Position numbers and translations under genes: made by a program | Shown: piece after piece, positions 24,101 through 36,100 of the stretch | How positions within the stretch are numbered: position 1 is the first letter of the stretch | How the letters are laid out: each line of letters starts with the position of its first letter | Notes under the pieces: generated by a model | The model's database searches: none | What the model was told of the DNA's origin: nothing | The model's input: the letters and a program-made list of their open reading frames with translations, nothing else | Source: Diogma glabrata | Lineage: Eukaryota > Arthropoda > Insecta > Diptera > Cylindrotomidae | Length of the DNA: 64,000 nucleotides | Assembly: GCA_963693315.1 (NCBI GenBank) | Contig: OY856186.1 | Location: 229,318,754-229,382,753, forward strand | Direction: 5' to 3'

Positions 24101-27100
24101 TTTTAATCAAATTCACTAGTTGTGGAATAAATACAATTACAATGGAAGACATACGCATGGAAAGCATATATTCTTTAGTAGTCGTGGATAAATGCTTTTA
24201 TTTATAATAATATAAATGTATATTGAATTTATTTTAAGATCCGCTGTTGGTGTTGAAAGAGCATTGATTGATGATTTTTTAGAAAAACTCTCATCACTTT
24301 TTTATCCTATATATCTCGAAAATATCTATCTTAACATCTATAGAGTTCTCGAATCAATGGGATACAATTCAAAGAGGTTAATGGAAGAATTAGCACAACC
24401 CTGTAATAATATGATGAAATCGTGCTTTTGGTTAGGAAGAGAAATTCCATGTCATTCAATTTTTCGAACTATCGAAAGTAGTGAAGGTTTTTGCTGTTCT
24501 TTCAATTATCATGCATCAAAAATGGCATTAAGTTTTTTTGGACCAACATCAACTATGAAATATGATTCAAATAATGAAAGTTTGAATAAATTGCTATATG
24601 TTGCTGGAGCTGGATCTTCCGTTGGATTAGCAGTTTTATTGGATATTGAAGAAGAAACGTATGTATCTGCAACACGACCATATTATGGGGTAAGTATTGC
24701 AATTCATAACCCACAAACACATCCAGGATTAGTAAATGATATTGCGCAACCTGGAGAGGATATTCATATACAAGTTGCACCATCTGTTACGGTTAGTGAT
24801 GATGCCATCCGAAGTTTACCAATTGAGCTACGGTTATGTTATTTTGAAGATGAGAAAAAACTAAGGACAACAGAAACATATACGTTTGAGTCGTGTATGG
24901 CAGAGTGCAAGGTGGATACTATTTTGGATTTGTGTGGTTGTATTCCATTCTATTTTCCAGAGACAAGTAAGAATTTATAATTAATTAATAAAAAAAAATA
25001 TTTGATAATTTAATTGTAGGTATGAAAGAATTCAGTAGTCGCTTTCGGCAATGTAACTTACGTGATGTAAACTGTTTACGATTAAATGAGCGTAAAATAA
25101 ATTTATTTGAGTATATATTTAACTCTGAAATTAATTTTAATGTGTTTTAGATATTTATAACAGCGTAAGAAACAATTCTTCTGTATCTGGTGTTAGTGAA
25201 GACGGAATGAATTGTGAATGTTTACCCACTTGTTCAGAAAAACAGTATTTTACTCATCTCGTATCAGGGCAACGAACACATGCAATTACCCCTAAACCAA
25301 TGTTGTAAGTAAAAAATTTGTTTGTGTGTAATTTAACTATTTAACGGTGAATTTTTTTGGAATATTTTCTTGTTTTCAGTCTCAATCTGGAGCTTAGTAA
25401 TCTAACGACGGTTCATGTTTATTTTAAAGAATTGACTTGTATCAAATATCGTCGTGATGTTTATATGACTTGGGACATATTGTTTGGTAAGTAGTGTTGG
25501 CAAATTTTCTGACATTTTAAATTACCGATAACACGGTAAAAAAAACTTTTATAAAACCTTTAACCGGTAATTTACCGGTTGTTTACTGAAATTATAAAAT
25601 TTGTTCAAATTTTTTTGAATTATTAGTTTAAGCAAACTATTTTTAACTTAAATTGGCGTGTGATAATAAATAATTACACTTTTAAAGAAGAAAATTTAAA
25701 AATAATTTAAATCTTGAAATTTTTCAAGGTTTTGGTTATTAAAATATTGGCGTAAGAAACACGTTGTCTCTAAAGTGTTATCATTCAAGTTCATCCAGTT
25801 CCTCCATAGAAATCAGACTAGCTGCTTCAAACACACGTTGGAATTCAACATTTGTTCTTCGTATGGTAACTAATTTATTTTGTGAAAGCTTTCTGTAAAC
25901 ATTTGCCATGAATGTTTTGTTCTTGGAAAAAGGTCAATTTAATTTTTAATAATATTTGTGAATCCCTAAGGTCATTTTTCAGTAGAGATAGTAACTCCTC
26001 ATTTTTTGATCATCATCTTTTGCTTTTTCTTAGTTTTGAATGTTCATATTCAATGAAAAAAAAATAAAGCAAATCCATGAATATTTTTTTTTCCTTTTTG
26101 AACATCTTCCTCATAAAATTTTGAATCATATTTTCATTTGAAAAAATACATCCAAAAAGTTGATTGATAAAGATTGAATATTATCACTAATTTTTCATTC
26201 TGTTTTGTTTTTGAATTGAGGATCTTTCATCTTTTTTTCAAATAAATGCTCATCGATCTTTTTTCATAATTTTTGTTGAAGAGAAAGAATGAGTTTACTC
26301 AGATTGAATTTTTTCTCATTCAGATATTGATGATTGTTGTTTTGATAAAATAGAAAATATTTTATAGAATAAAAATTTAGGTTTACGGTTGTTTGTTGTT
26401 TATTAATCTGATTACTTAGTTTATTGGAATAAATGGATCTTTGTAATTATATACAGGACTGCAAAATCATTAATTATTTTTAATGATTTGGTTTTATTTT
26501 TTTGTTAATATACAATTATGGGTTTGGTATTGGTTTTTCTAAATGATAAGTTTTGGTTGTGGTACTGTTTTTTCGAAACAATAGTTTTGGTTTTATGATA
26601 AGTTATGATAAGTTTCGGTTTTGACTTTTTGCCTAAAAAATTATTGTTTGAGTTTTCGTCAGACAGTTTATTAAAAACTACAATATTTGCATTAAACGAT
26701 TCCAATGTTTAAGAAAAAATGCGAAGTCAATTAATAACGCTTAGGTAGAAAGTGTTTCATTTCTTTGCGCTGCGCCATGTACATTTAAAGAACCAATGAT
26801 TAGACCGATATGAAGCTTTCTACTGAGGTTTGATTACTATTTTTTTGCCGATATTGATTAAGGCTTGATGATTTTTAGGATGTGATTTCGGTTACAGTTT
26901 GGTTCTTTTTGAAATGTGGTTTTGGTTTTGACGATTTTCAGAATACGGTTTTGTTTTGAACGAACGAACGAACATCATGTACCTGCGTTTTATTACTAGC
27001 GGAAATTGTTAGAATATCAAGTAGGAACATTTCATCGTATCTTTTGAGGGGTTTCATCATTGGATTTTTTCATGTCTTAAAATATGTTTAGTTAGGTCCA

Positions 27101-30100
27101 GTTTATGCTATTTTATTAAAAATTAATTAATTTCCTTCAAAATATTATAATTATTAATTTTTTCAATTATAAATAAGCATAAATATAAGTTTGTTTAATT
27201 TTTACCGAAACCGGTAAAAAATTAGAAATTTACCGTTTTTTTGATAATGTAATTTTGAATGGTTTACCGGTTAACTGATTAACCGGTATTGCAAAACCTA
27301 TTGGTAAGTGTAACGTTTGTTTCTATATTTTGTATAGAACAAATTGTGTTTACAGTTTATTTCATTTCAATTTTAGAGCACTTAATATTAGTTCGGTCTG
27401 AAAGATCAAAGTATTATAATATAAAGTCAAATGTCAAAACTTAACCATCAACTTTTTTACATCTCTTGATGTTTGTGGTCATAACGATTCTAAAAAAGAA
27501 AAAATGTCCGTCTGTCGTCTGTCATAACAAACGAAAACCTCCTGTCTGTACCTAAATCCCATAAATTTAGTTAAAACGTTAAATATTCTATTAACATTTT
27601 CAATTGTACCATCAGTTTCAATCTAGAAAGATCATCGACTGATACAATGGTGCAATTAAAAAAAGACAATTGTATAACGTATATTTATAGGCTGTGTCTA
27701 ATGACACGCTATGTACGATATATACTCTTGTACCCGGTATAAAATCATTATTAGGTATATCGTATGATTAAAATGGTGTACTTGAAAAACATTACTGCAA
27801 ATAGAAGTTTTTATGTTTTTGAAATAATAGTACATTATATAACAAGGTAGAGAAGTAAGCTATTATTGACCGAGAACTTTTAGATCCTGAAGCGCGTAGC
27901 GCCGAGGGATATAATGTTCGAGGTCTATATTAGTCTTCTCAACCGAGGTATATATAGAATTTTTTTAACTACTAACACTAATTATCATATTTGCTTTGAT
28001 TAGATTTTGATATTAGTCATTTTCCATTTCATTTTTTAAATATCTTAAAATATCAAGTAGCCTGGAAGTTTAGTTTCATTCAAACAAAACGAAACAAAGG
28101 AAAGCAATTATTATTTGTTTGTGTTTTTTTGTTACTTTCAATTAAAAATAAAAGAAAATTGGTCATTATTAACCTAGGTAATTTTTTGTTATTATTATTG
28201 ACCTAGCTTGAGAAAAATGACTTCTCATTGGGGCATTCGAGTAAATAATGACGATTTCTCAAGTTACTAGTTAGTAGTTAAAAAAGTAAATTTTGTAAAA
28301 GGGACATACTTTAAATAAGAAAAAATATGATGAAACACGTGACCACAGCGCCATCTTTAAAAAAAGTTTTTTTAATATTTTAATTTTGATATTAATTAAA
28401 AAAACGTTTAATTAATTTTTTTCTAAAAATTTACTAATCATCTATCAAACAAAAAAAGTTTGTTGAAATCGGTGTAGCCATCTTGAGCAATTTAATTTCA
28501 AAGTTAACGCGTGGCAAAATTTGCAATTTATATGCATATATTGGGGTGCCCCCTATGCTCAAACTATACACTTTAAAAAATTTTAAAATAACTAGTATAT
28601 ATTATTTTGCCCATGTTACTTTTACGTCAAATTTTAGGATAATCAAAAATTGTCAAGTTTTCAGAACTCGGTCTAGCTAGAACACGTTTTTTTCATATGT
28701 AAAATATTTACGCCATGTATTGCACACGATATATCGTATATTATATCGTGGATCGTATCTATAAACACTGCCATTTAAATTATTTTTTTGAAGTAAAACT
28801 TGTTTAGGCGCGTTATGAGAATTTTGCAACGGAAGTTACAAAAACGAATATAATATTCGGCAAATATGCGATTATGACACACATATTTTAAATATTCACT
28901 GGTTTTTGGAGCATTATAGAAATAGTTCATATTTTTCGATACTTAAAAATTTAACAGAAATGCAATTAATAAAACAAAATTTTGAATTAAATTTAATGAT
29001 TTTCAATCCGAATTTTTGGAGCATTTTAATTTAATTTAATATCAGTTTTCAAAATATTATATGTCTGCTACATTTTTGTTTGCAATGGTTGCTTGGACTC
29101 GTAAATTAATAAAAATGGCAGCATATTTGGCTTTTTTAAAAGCAGAGAAATAAATTGTCGCAAATCTTGGTATATAGCATATATAATGAAATATAAGATG
29201 GCAAAAAGCACCGTTTTGAAATTTGAGCAAAATCGAATAACTGGTTCAGGAATCGAAGCATGTTTGGCGGATCTTTTTGGATTGTATGGTCAAGTCATTC
29301 ATTTGTTCATTTGTTATTATATTTTTTATTCACTTATGTAGTCTCGTACTAAATGTTATATGAGTTGGATGTGTCGATTGTAGATGGTGTGGTCATGGTG
29401 GTCATGGTGGCCATGGTGGTCATGGTGGTCATGGTAGTCATGGTGGTAATAGTGGTCATGGTGGTCATGGTGGTCATAGTGGTAATGGTGATCACGGTGT
29501 TCACGATGGTCATGGTGGTCATGGTGGTCACGGTGGTCATAGTGTTCATTGTGGTACAGGTGGTCATGGTAGTCATGGTGGTCATGGTGGTAATGGTGGT
29601 CATGATGGTTATGGTGGTCATGGTGGTCACGGTGGTCATGGTGGTCATGGTGTTCACGGTGGTCATGATGGTCATGTTGGTCATAGCGGTCATGGTGGTC
29701 AAGGTGTTCATGGTGGTCATGGTGGTCCTAGTGGTTATGGTGGTCATGGCGGTCATGGTGGTCATGGTGGTCATAGTGGTCATGGTGGTTATGGTGGTGA
29801 CGGTGGTCATGGGGGTCATGGTGGTCATGGTGGTTATGGTGATCATGGTGGTCATGGTAGTCATAGTGGTCATGGTGGTTATGGTGGTCACGGTGGTCAT
29901 GGTGGTCACGGTGGTCATGGTGGTCATGGTGTTCACGGTGGTGATGATGGTCATGTTGGTCATGGCGGTCTTGGTGGTCATGTTGTTTAGAGTTTGCATC
30001 CCGGGATTTCCCGAGCGGGAAAAAATATTTGTGTTGCTTAAATTTGTTTTGTTAAATAGAAAAATGAGTGCGTGTAATCTTTGCACGCGGTTGAAATAAA

Positions 30101-33100
30101 TTTCTTTGGCTACTGTGGCAGGTAATAATAAAAAGATGAAATATAAAATAAATATGTCATATTGTAATGTAGAGTTGCATTTCTTGATAAAATAATTTAT
30201 TGTGTAATAAAAAGCAATATTTATATAATGTATTACAAAGTCAATTCAATAATTAGCATAATTGAAATATGAAATTAGAGGTTTATGACAAATTTTCTAA
30301 ATTGATTGAAAAATGCATCAATTGTCGTACCAATTGTTAAATTAAGTGCACATGTATCCATCGTGAAATTTGTAATTTGTTGTAAGACTTTGTAAAACAT
30401 GTAAATATGGCTTTTTATTACACATTGTTGTAAATCATATTATCAAGCATACCAGAAAGAAACTCTAAATTTCAATATGACATATCTATTTTATTTTATA
30501 TTTAATATTTTTAGTAATACCTGCTGCAGTGGCCAAAGAAGTTTTACTTCAACAGCGTGTAAAAATTACGCACTTCATTTTTTTTTAAATTTCGATGTGT
30601 AACATTTAGTGTTTTGATTGTAACAAATTCTACTATTTTAAAAAATACAAAATATTTTTTAAATGTATGTATGCGTAACATATATATTTTTTGTTATTTT
30701 ATTTTTGAACCAAATTGAATAATTTTTGTGCATGTTCCCGATATACAAAAATAAAAGTTTTTCTAATTATGAAGGGATATATATTTATTACTTCCTTTTA
30801 GTGCTCGTATATTTGGGGACTATACCATGATTTTTAAGAAAAATTTTAATTACTTGAATATTCAGGTAATATCTTTGGGTGCCCGGATGTTGCAAAAAAA
30901 TATCTTAATACACACTTACGATCGCATTTGTTGATCTAGACAACAAATAAATTTTCGATAATATCTGTTGTACCATAGTTTAGATAGGTTCATTAATGAC
31001 GAAGGTCCGACAAACAGCTACGATACTAGAGGCTTTTAAGCCACAAAATATGAAGCGTTTCAACGGCTGATTGCACAAAATTAGAATAATAAAATGGATT
31101 ATTCGAATTTCTAGAAATACTTCTTAATATGTAGACCCGTGAATGATATAGATTCCTGAGCACTCTGACATAACACAGACCTGTCAAAAGTGTATAATTT
31201 TTAACTAATGTTGGCCATAAAAAAATATTGCGACGCTGATGCATAGGCTGACTTCACCACAGCTCTGGAAACATAGTGTTCTGGATATATAATGAGCTAA
31301 AATCCATCAAATACTTTAATTAAAAGCCAACCAATGTTGTAGATTTCGCGAAGTTCTAATTATAAAAATATTAAAGAGAGCAGTAGTATCGCAACAAACA
31401 TAAATTCTGTTGTATGAGAAAAAGTAAAAAAAAATTAACCGGAAATGACAAACCGGAAGTTGAGATGCATAACTGTTGTGAACCGCACTAAATGTATATG
31501 TACCACGTTTCATCCAATTCGATTATCAGATACAGATGTTATTAAGCTTCCAAAAAACAGGAGCTCGCGCGGAATCTACCATTTTGTTCACTATCGCTCA
31601 AAAACTAATCAGTTCCTTGCCATAACGTTTGCATTTTTTATATTTGCATCTTTTTCCAAAGTGTCATCAAAATTTATTCACGAACGAATGCTCCCAATAA
31701 ACATTGAAAAACTGGTGACACAATAAACAAGTGTTCGGGAGGCCCCCACCACTTATCCCAATATTGTCAAAAATCTAATCAGTTCTTTGTCATTAAAATC
31801 TCCACCTTTTTTCAAAGTGCCCTTAAAATTGATTAATGAATGAAGTCTGTATGCACCCAACAAACTTTAAAAACAAAGTGTGAAAAGTCAGCAGTTGTAT
31901 GGTAGACCCCCCGCCACTTTGATCAATGTGTTCCAAAAGATGATAATTATCTTTTCACACTAATTGAAACCTTTTTCATATGTTTCATCATAATCACTCC
32001 ATTATTGTAGGCTGTAGTGTGCATAAAGACACTGAAAAAAATTTCAAAAAATTACAAAAAAATTTTTTTTACCGGAAGTAAAGAACCGGAAGTTGGGATG
32101 CAGAACTGGTGTGAACCGTACTAAATGCTTATGAACCAAGTTTAATCCAATTCGATTATCAGGTAGAGATGTTATTAAGCTTTCAAAAAAAACAGGTGTA
32201 TGGGACCCCCCACCACTTTGTTCACTATCGCTCAAAAACTAATCAGTTGCCTGCCATACATATTTGCATGTTTTTCCACAGTGTCATCAAAATTCATTCA
32301 CGGACGTATGCTGTATGCTCCCAACAAACATTGAAAAAATGGTTACACAATAAACTGGTCTTCGGGAGATCCCCCACCTCTTATCCCAATATAGACCAAA
32401 AACTAATCAGTTCTTTGTTATTTAAGTCTTCATCTTTTTTCAAAGTGTCATTAAATAAATTAATGAATGAAGTCTGTATGCTCCCAACAAACTTTAAAAA
32501 CAAAGTGTGATGAGTCAGCATTTATATGATAGACCCCCGCCACTTTGATCAATGTGTTCCAAAATATAATAACTTTCTTCTCACACTGATTGCAACCTTT
32601 TTCATAAGTTTCATCATAATCACTTCATAATTATAGGCTGTAGTGTGCATAAAGACACTGAAAAAACTTCAAAAAATTACAAAAAAAAATCTTTTACCGG
32701 AAGTGAAAAATCGAAAGTTGGAATGCATAACTGTTGTGAACCGTATTAAATACTTATGTGCTAAGTTACATCCAATTCGATTATCAGGAACAAATGTTAT
32801 TGAGCTTTCAAAAAATCAGGTGCTCGGAACAGGTGCCCACCACTTCGTTCACTATCGCTCAAAAACTAATCAGTTCCTTGCCATACATATTTACACCTTT
32901 TTCCAAAGTTTCATCGAAATTTATTAACGAACGAATGTTGTGTGCTCCAAACAAATTTAAAAAACATGGTGGGAAAAACTACCTGTTGTATGGTGGACTC
33001 CCCAACCTTCATACAATGTACTCCAAACGCTGATAAAATCTTTCTCATGTTACTTGAAAGCTTTTACCAACGTTTCATGACAACCCATCGATAGTTGTAG

Positions 33101-36100
33101 GCTACAGTAGGGATAAACATCGGAAAAAAAAACTTTTTAGCCGGAAGTGACAAACTGGAAGTTGGTATGCAAAAATATTGGCAACAGTACTAAAACCTTA
33201 TTTACCAAGTTTCCATAAGAGCATAAGCCAGGATTAAAAGTTATTCAAGATTTAAACTTAGAGGTGTTCGAGTGAACCCCTGTCATTTTGTCTAAATTTG
33301 AAATGAATCCAGATCTACCATTTTCAAGTGAACCTGTATCATTTGCCAAAGTTTCATCAAGATCCTATGCAGAAAGGTCTCCCACCCACACACCCACACA
33401 ACCTACCAACTAACCCACACACAGACGTACACCAAAATTTTTTTGGCTATTTAGATAGAGGAAGTTCAAGCTAGTTCAAAAGGAAAGATACAACAGAATT
33501 TGGGGTATGTAAGATTTTTTTTCCGATAGATTGCATTACTTCTTACAATTTAAAATTGTGGTGAAGTAATGAAGTTTGTAATGGAGACTGGACCCACTGT
33601 AAAGGATAACAAAGGTTGCAAGCGATGGACTGCGCACCTAGAGATTTTTCGTTCCGCCTAGCTTCAATCACGTAAGTCCGATTGTTCAAGAGAATGTCCA
33701 TCTTTTCAACACAAATTACCTGAAAGTGCATTTTATGTATTCGAAATAAAAAGTTAGACCAAGGTGAAAAAATGAACAAACGAGACACTGACGACCTTAG
33801 CATCTAAGAAACCAAGACGGTCACATCCACACCAACACTATTTTTTTTTTAAATAAAAAGTGTTGTGTTATAGGGTTTACAATGTGTGTCACAACAACAC
33901 ATAAATGCCTTTTAAGACCTAGGTCCCACAATAACCCGCGCTCTAAAGTGTTGATGAACACTTTTTTTAAACTTCTGCGGATTGAAACCACCTAAGACTA
34001 TGGATTCCGGCAAACTATTCCATTTGAATGCAGTTCGGACAAATAAGTCTTTCTGCGATCTTCCAGTATGACAGCGCGGGATCTCGACCGTTTGACTGGT
34101 GGCGCTAGCCGATTGCCGAGTGAAACAAGGTTAAGAATAAGTTTGAGGCATGATGTTGATGATTTCATCTGAGCACTGTTGATGATGATATTTGTAAAAA
34201 ACAACGAGGTCAGCAACAGTGCGACGATGTTATAGGGAATCAAGTTTTGATGTCAAATCTCGATCACCCACCCAAGATGGAAACATAAGCAGCACACCAA
34301 ACTTGACAACAGCACTCCATACAGGGATGAATATAGGACTTATAAACATGGATATCAAAATAAATAAATGGCTCACCCCATGATGATAGAAGAACCCATC
34401 TCTCAATACCTAACCATGCCTTAGCTGCTATTTTCATTAATAGAACTAAAGAAATGCTATTGACAATAATGATAAGTAACCAATTGATAAAAAATTGCTG
34501 TTGTTGTTAATATTATAAATGTAAATATTAAATAACTGATCCAAAATTTCGGTGGGTGTGAATAGAATAGATGTGAATAACTGATCAAAAGGTGCTGTTG
34601 TTCACAATAAGATTGAAGCAACCAATTGATAAAAAAAATGTTGTTGGTTATAATAATATAGATGTAAACAATTGGTTACAAGGCTAATGCTGACGAAAAT
34701 AATGAAATAACCAATTGATCACATATTGTAGTTGTTGGCAATAAATATTTGATTTCAAGAATGTAGTAGTTCATTGTAAGGGTGATGTAGATAATTAATC
34801 AGAACAATGCTGTTGTTGATAATCATAGAGATGTAATTCATCGCTCAAAAAAATTATTGTAAGCAATAATCATTTGATCAACCGAAAATAAAGTTGTTGA
34901 CAGTAATAGTGATACTAAATATCTGAGCAAAACCAACTGCCAATTTTCACCCACACACAGTGGCGGATTACCATGGAGGCGGAAGAGGAGGCCGCCTCGG
35001 GCCCCACATGCACAGGGGCCCCCTCGCTACAAATAGTATTGATATTTTATAGGTATTCAAATATCAGATGACTGCGTTCATTCAACCAAAGATTTTTTTA
35101 ATATTATCCCACATGTAAAAGTGTTAGGTTGTCAATTTGTATTACTTTTTTTCATGTATGTATTTATTTTAATAATTCTAATTTGATAGTTTTATAATTT
35201 TTTAATGTACAAATTCGTTTTCTAATTTGTATAGTAAAAAAACATTTTGTTTTGAAAAGTTCCACTGTTACGAATGAATATTAATACTAAAACTTTATTT
35301 GCAATGGGCTGTTATTATATCAATCGCAAAATTATTGATAAAAACAAAATCCAGATAAGTATTTTTTGGATATTTGAAGTATATTTGAGTTTTATGTTTT
35401 CATCAATGATTTTGGATTTCTTTTAAGACCTACAATTTATTGAAAGCATTAAACTGAAAACCTCAATTTTAAGCATATAATTGTACATATTTTATATTAA
35501 TTTCATATATAACTAAATAAATGAAAACTTTTTAACGTGTAGAATTGAAATCTTTTATTGTATGCTTAAAATTCATCATTTGGATTAACGTTTGAAAAGG
35601 GTTTCCATATGATATGATTGATATAGTATAGGTGTTTTAGCTTTAGTTGTATATTTCGTTTTATCAACGTTGATTGGAATAAAGATTGTCTAAAAAATTT
35701 GTTTGAAAAAAAGATTGTTTGTAACTGGACGTACTGATACTCAAATAGCTCGTGAAATTGAAGTACAACAAAAATGCTGGCGGGAAGTTTTAAAAAGAGT
35801 TGCATGCTACAGTAAAGCTATTAGCTACTTTGGGTTTAGCATTTCGTGGTCATCGAGAAGATATTGATTCGAACAGAAAAGGAAATTTTATGACATGCAT
35901 TGAGTACCTATCCCAATTTGATGATTTTCTTAAAAATCATTTGGAGAGGTACAGCCATCCAGGAAAAGGTAATGTAAGTTATTTATCACATACCACATGC
36001 GATGAATTTATAAATTTAATGGGAACTGAAGTAAAAGAACACCTAATTCAAGAAATTCAGGACTCTTTATATTATTCAATTATTGTTGATTCTAGGCCAG

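Larger units (their letters stand above)
22426..24192. mobile_element. Nested palindrome complex beside channel exon 4
   Basis: Outer arms: 22426-22700 (TTTATCCACGACTACTAAAG ... TTTACAGTCGTGGATAAAAT) and their reverse complement at 23930-24192. Inside, 22817-23138 is a complete smaller palindrome with the same ACGACTACTAAAGAATATA ends. Four palindromic modules with the GAGCGTAGCGAGTGGAGGGA core sit at 22688-22805, 22909-23040, 23140-23268 and 23810-23935. No transposase frame. The right end is about 46 bp before the exon 4 acceptor. It looks like a non-autonomous element that grew by repeated insertion or copying of its own kind. Confidence 0.8.
9479..24238 (+). other. Channel intron 3, 14.76 kb, repeat-filled
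   Basis: From GTGAGTATA after exon 3 to ATTTTAAG before exon 4. Phase is conserved (TT + A = Leu156). It holds a fold-back element, a SINE-bearing TIR element, a 5.45 kb tandem duplication and a nested palindrome complex, listed separately. No additional channel exon was found in it and none is needed for the protein. Confidence 0.85.

Noticed and set aside
24553..24783. 76-codon - strand ORF
   Set aside because: Shadow of channel exon 4.
29349..30099. Two overlapping ORFs of 245 and 248 codons
   Set aside because: They are by-products of a 9 bp tandem repeat whose length is a multiple of three; no splice, start or family support.
31438..33440. CRISPR-like array
   Set aside because: Units are about 630 bp with no short repeat-spacer pattern, and the DNA is eukaryotic.
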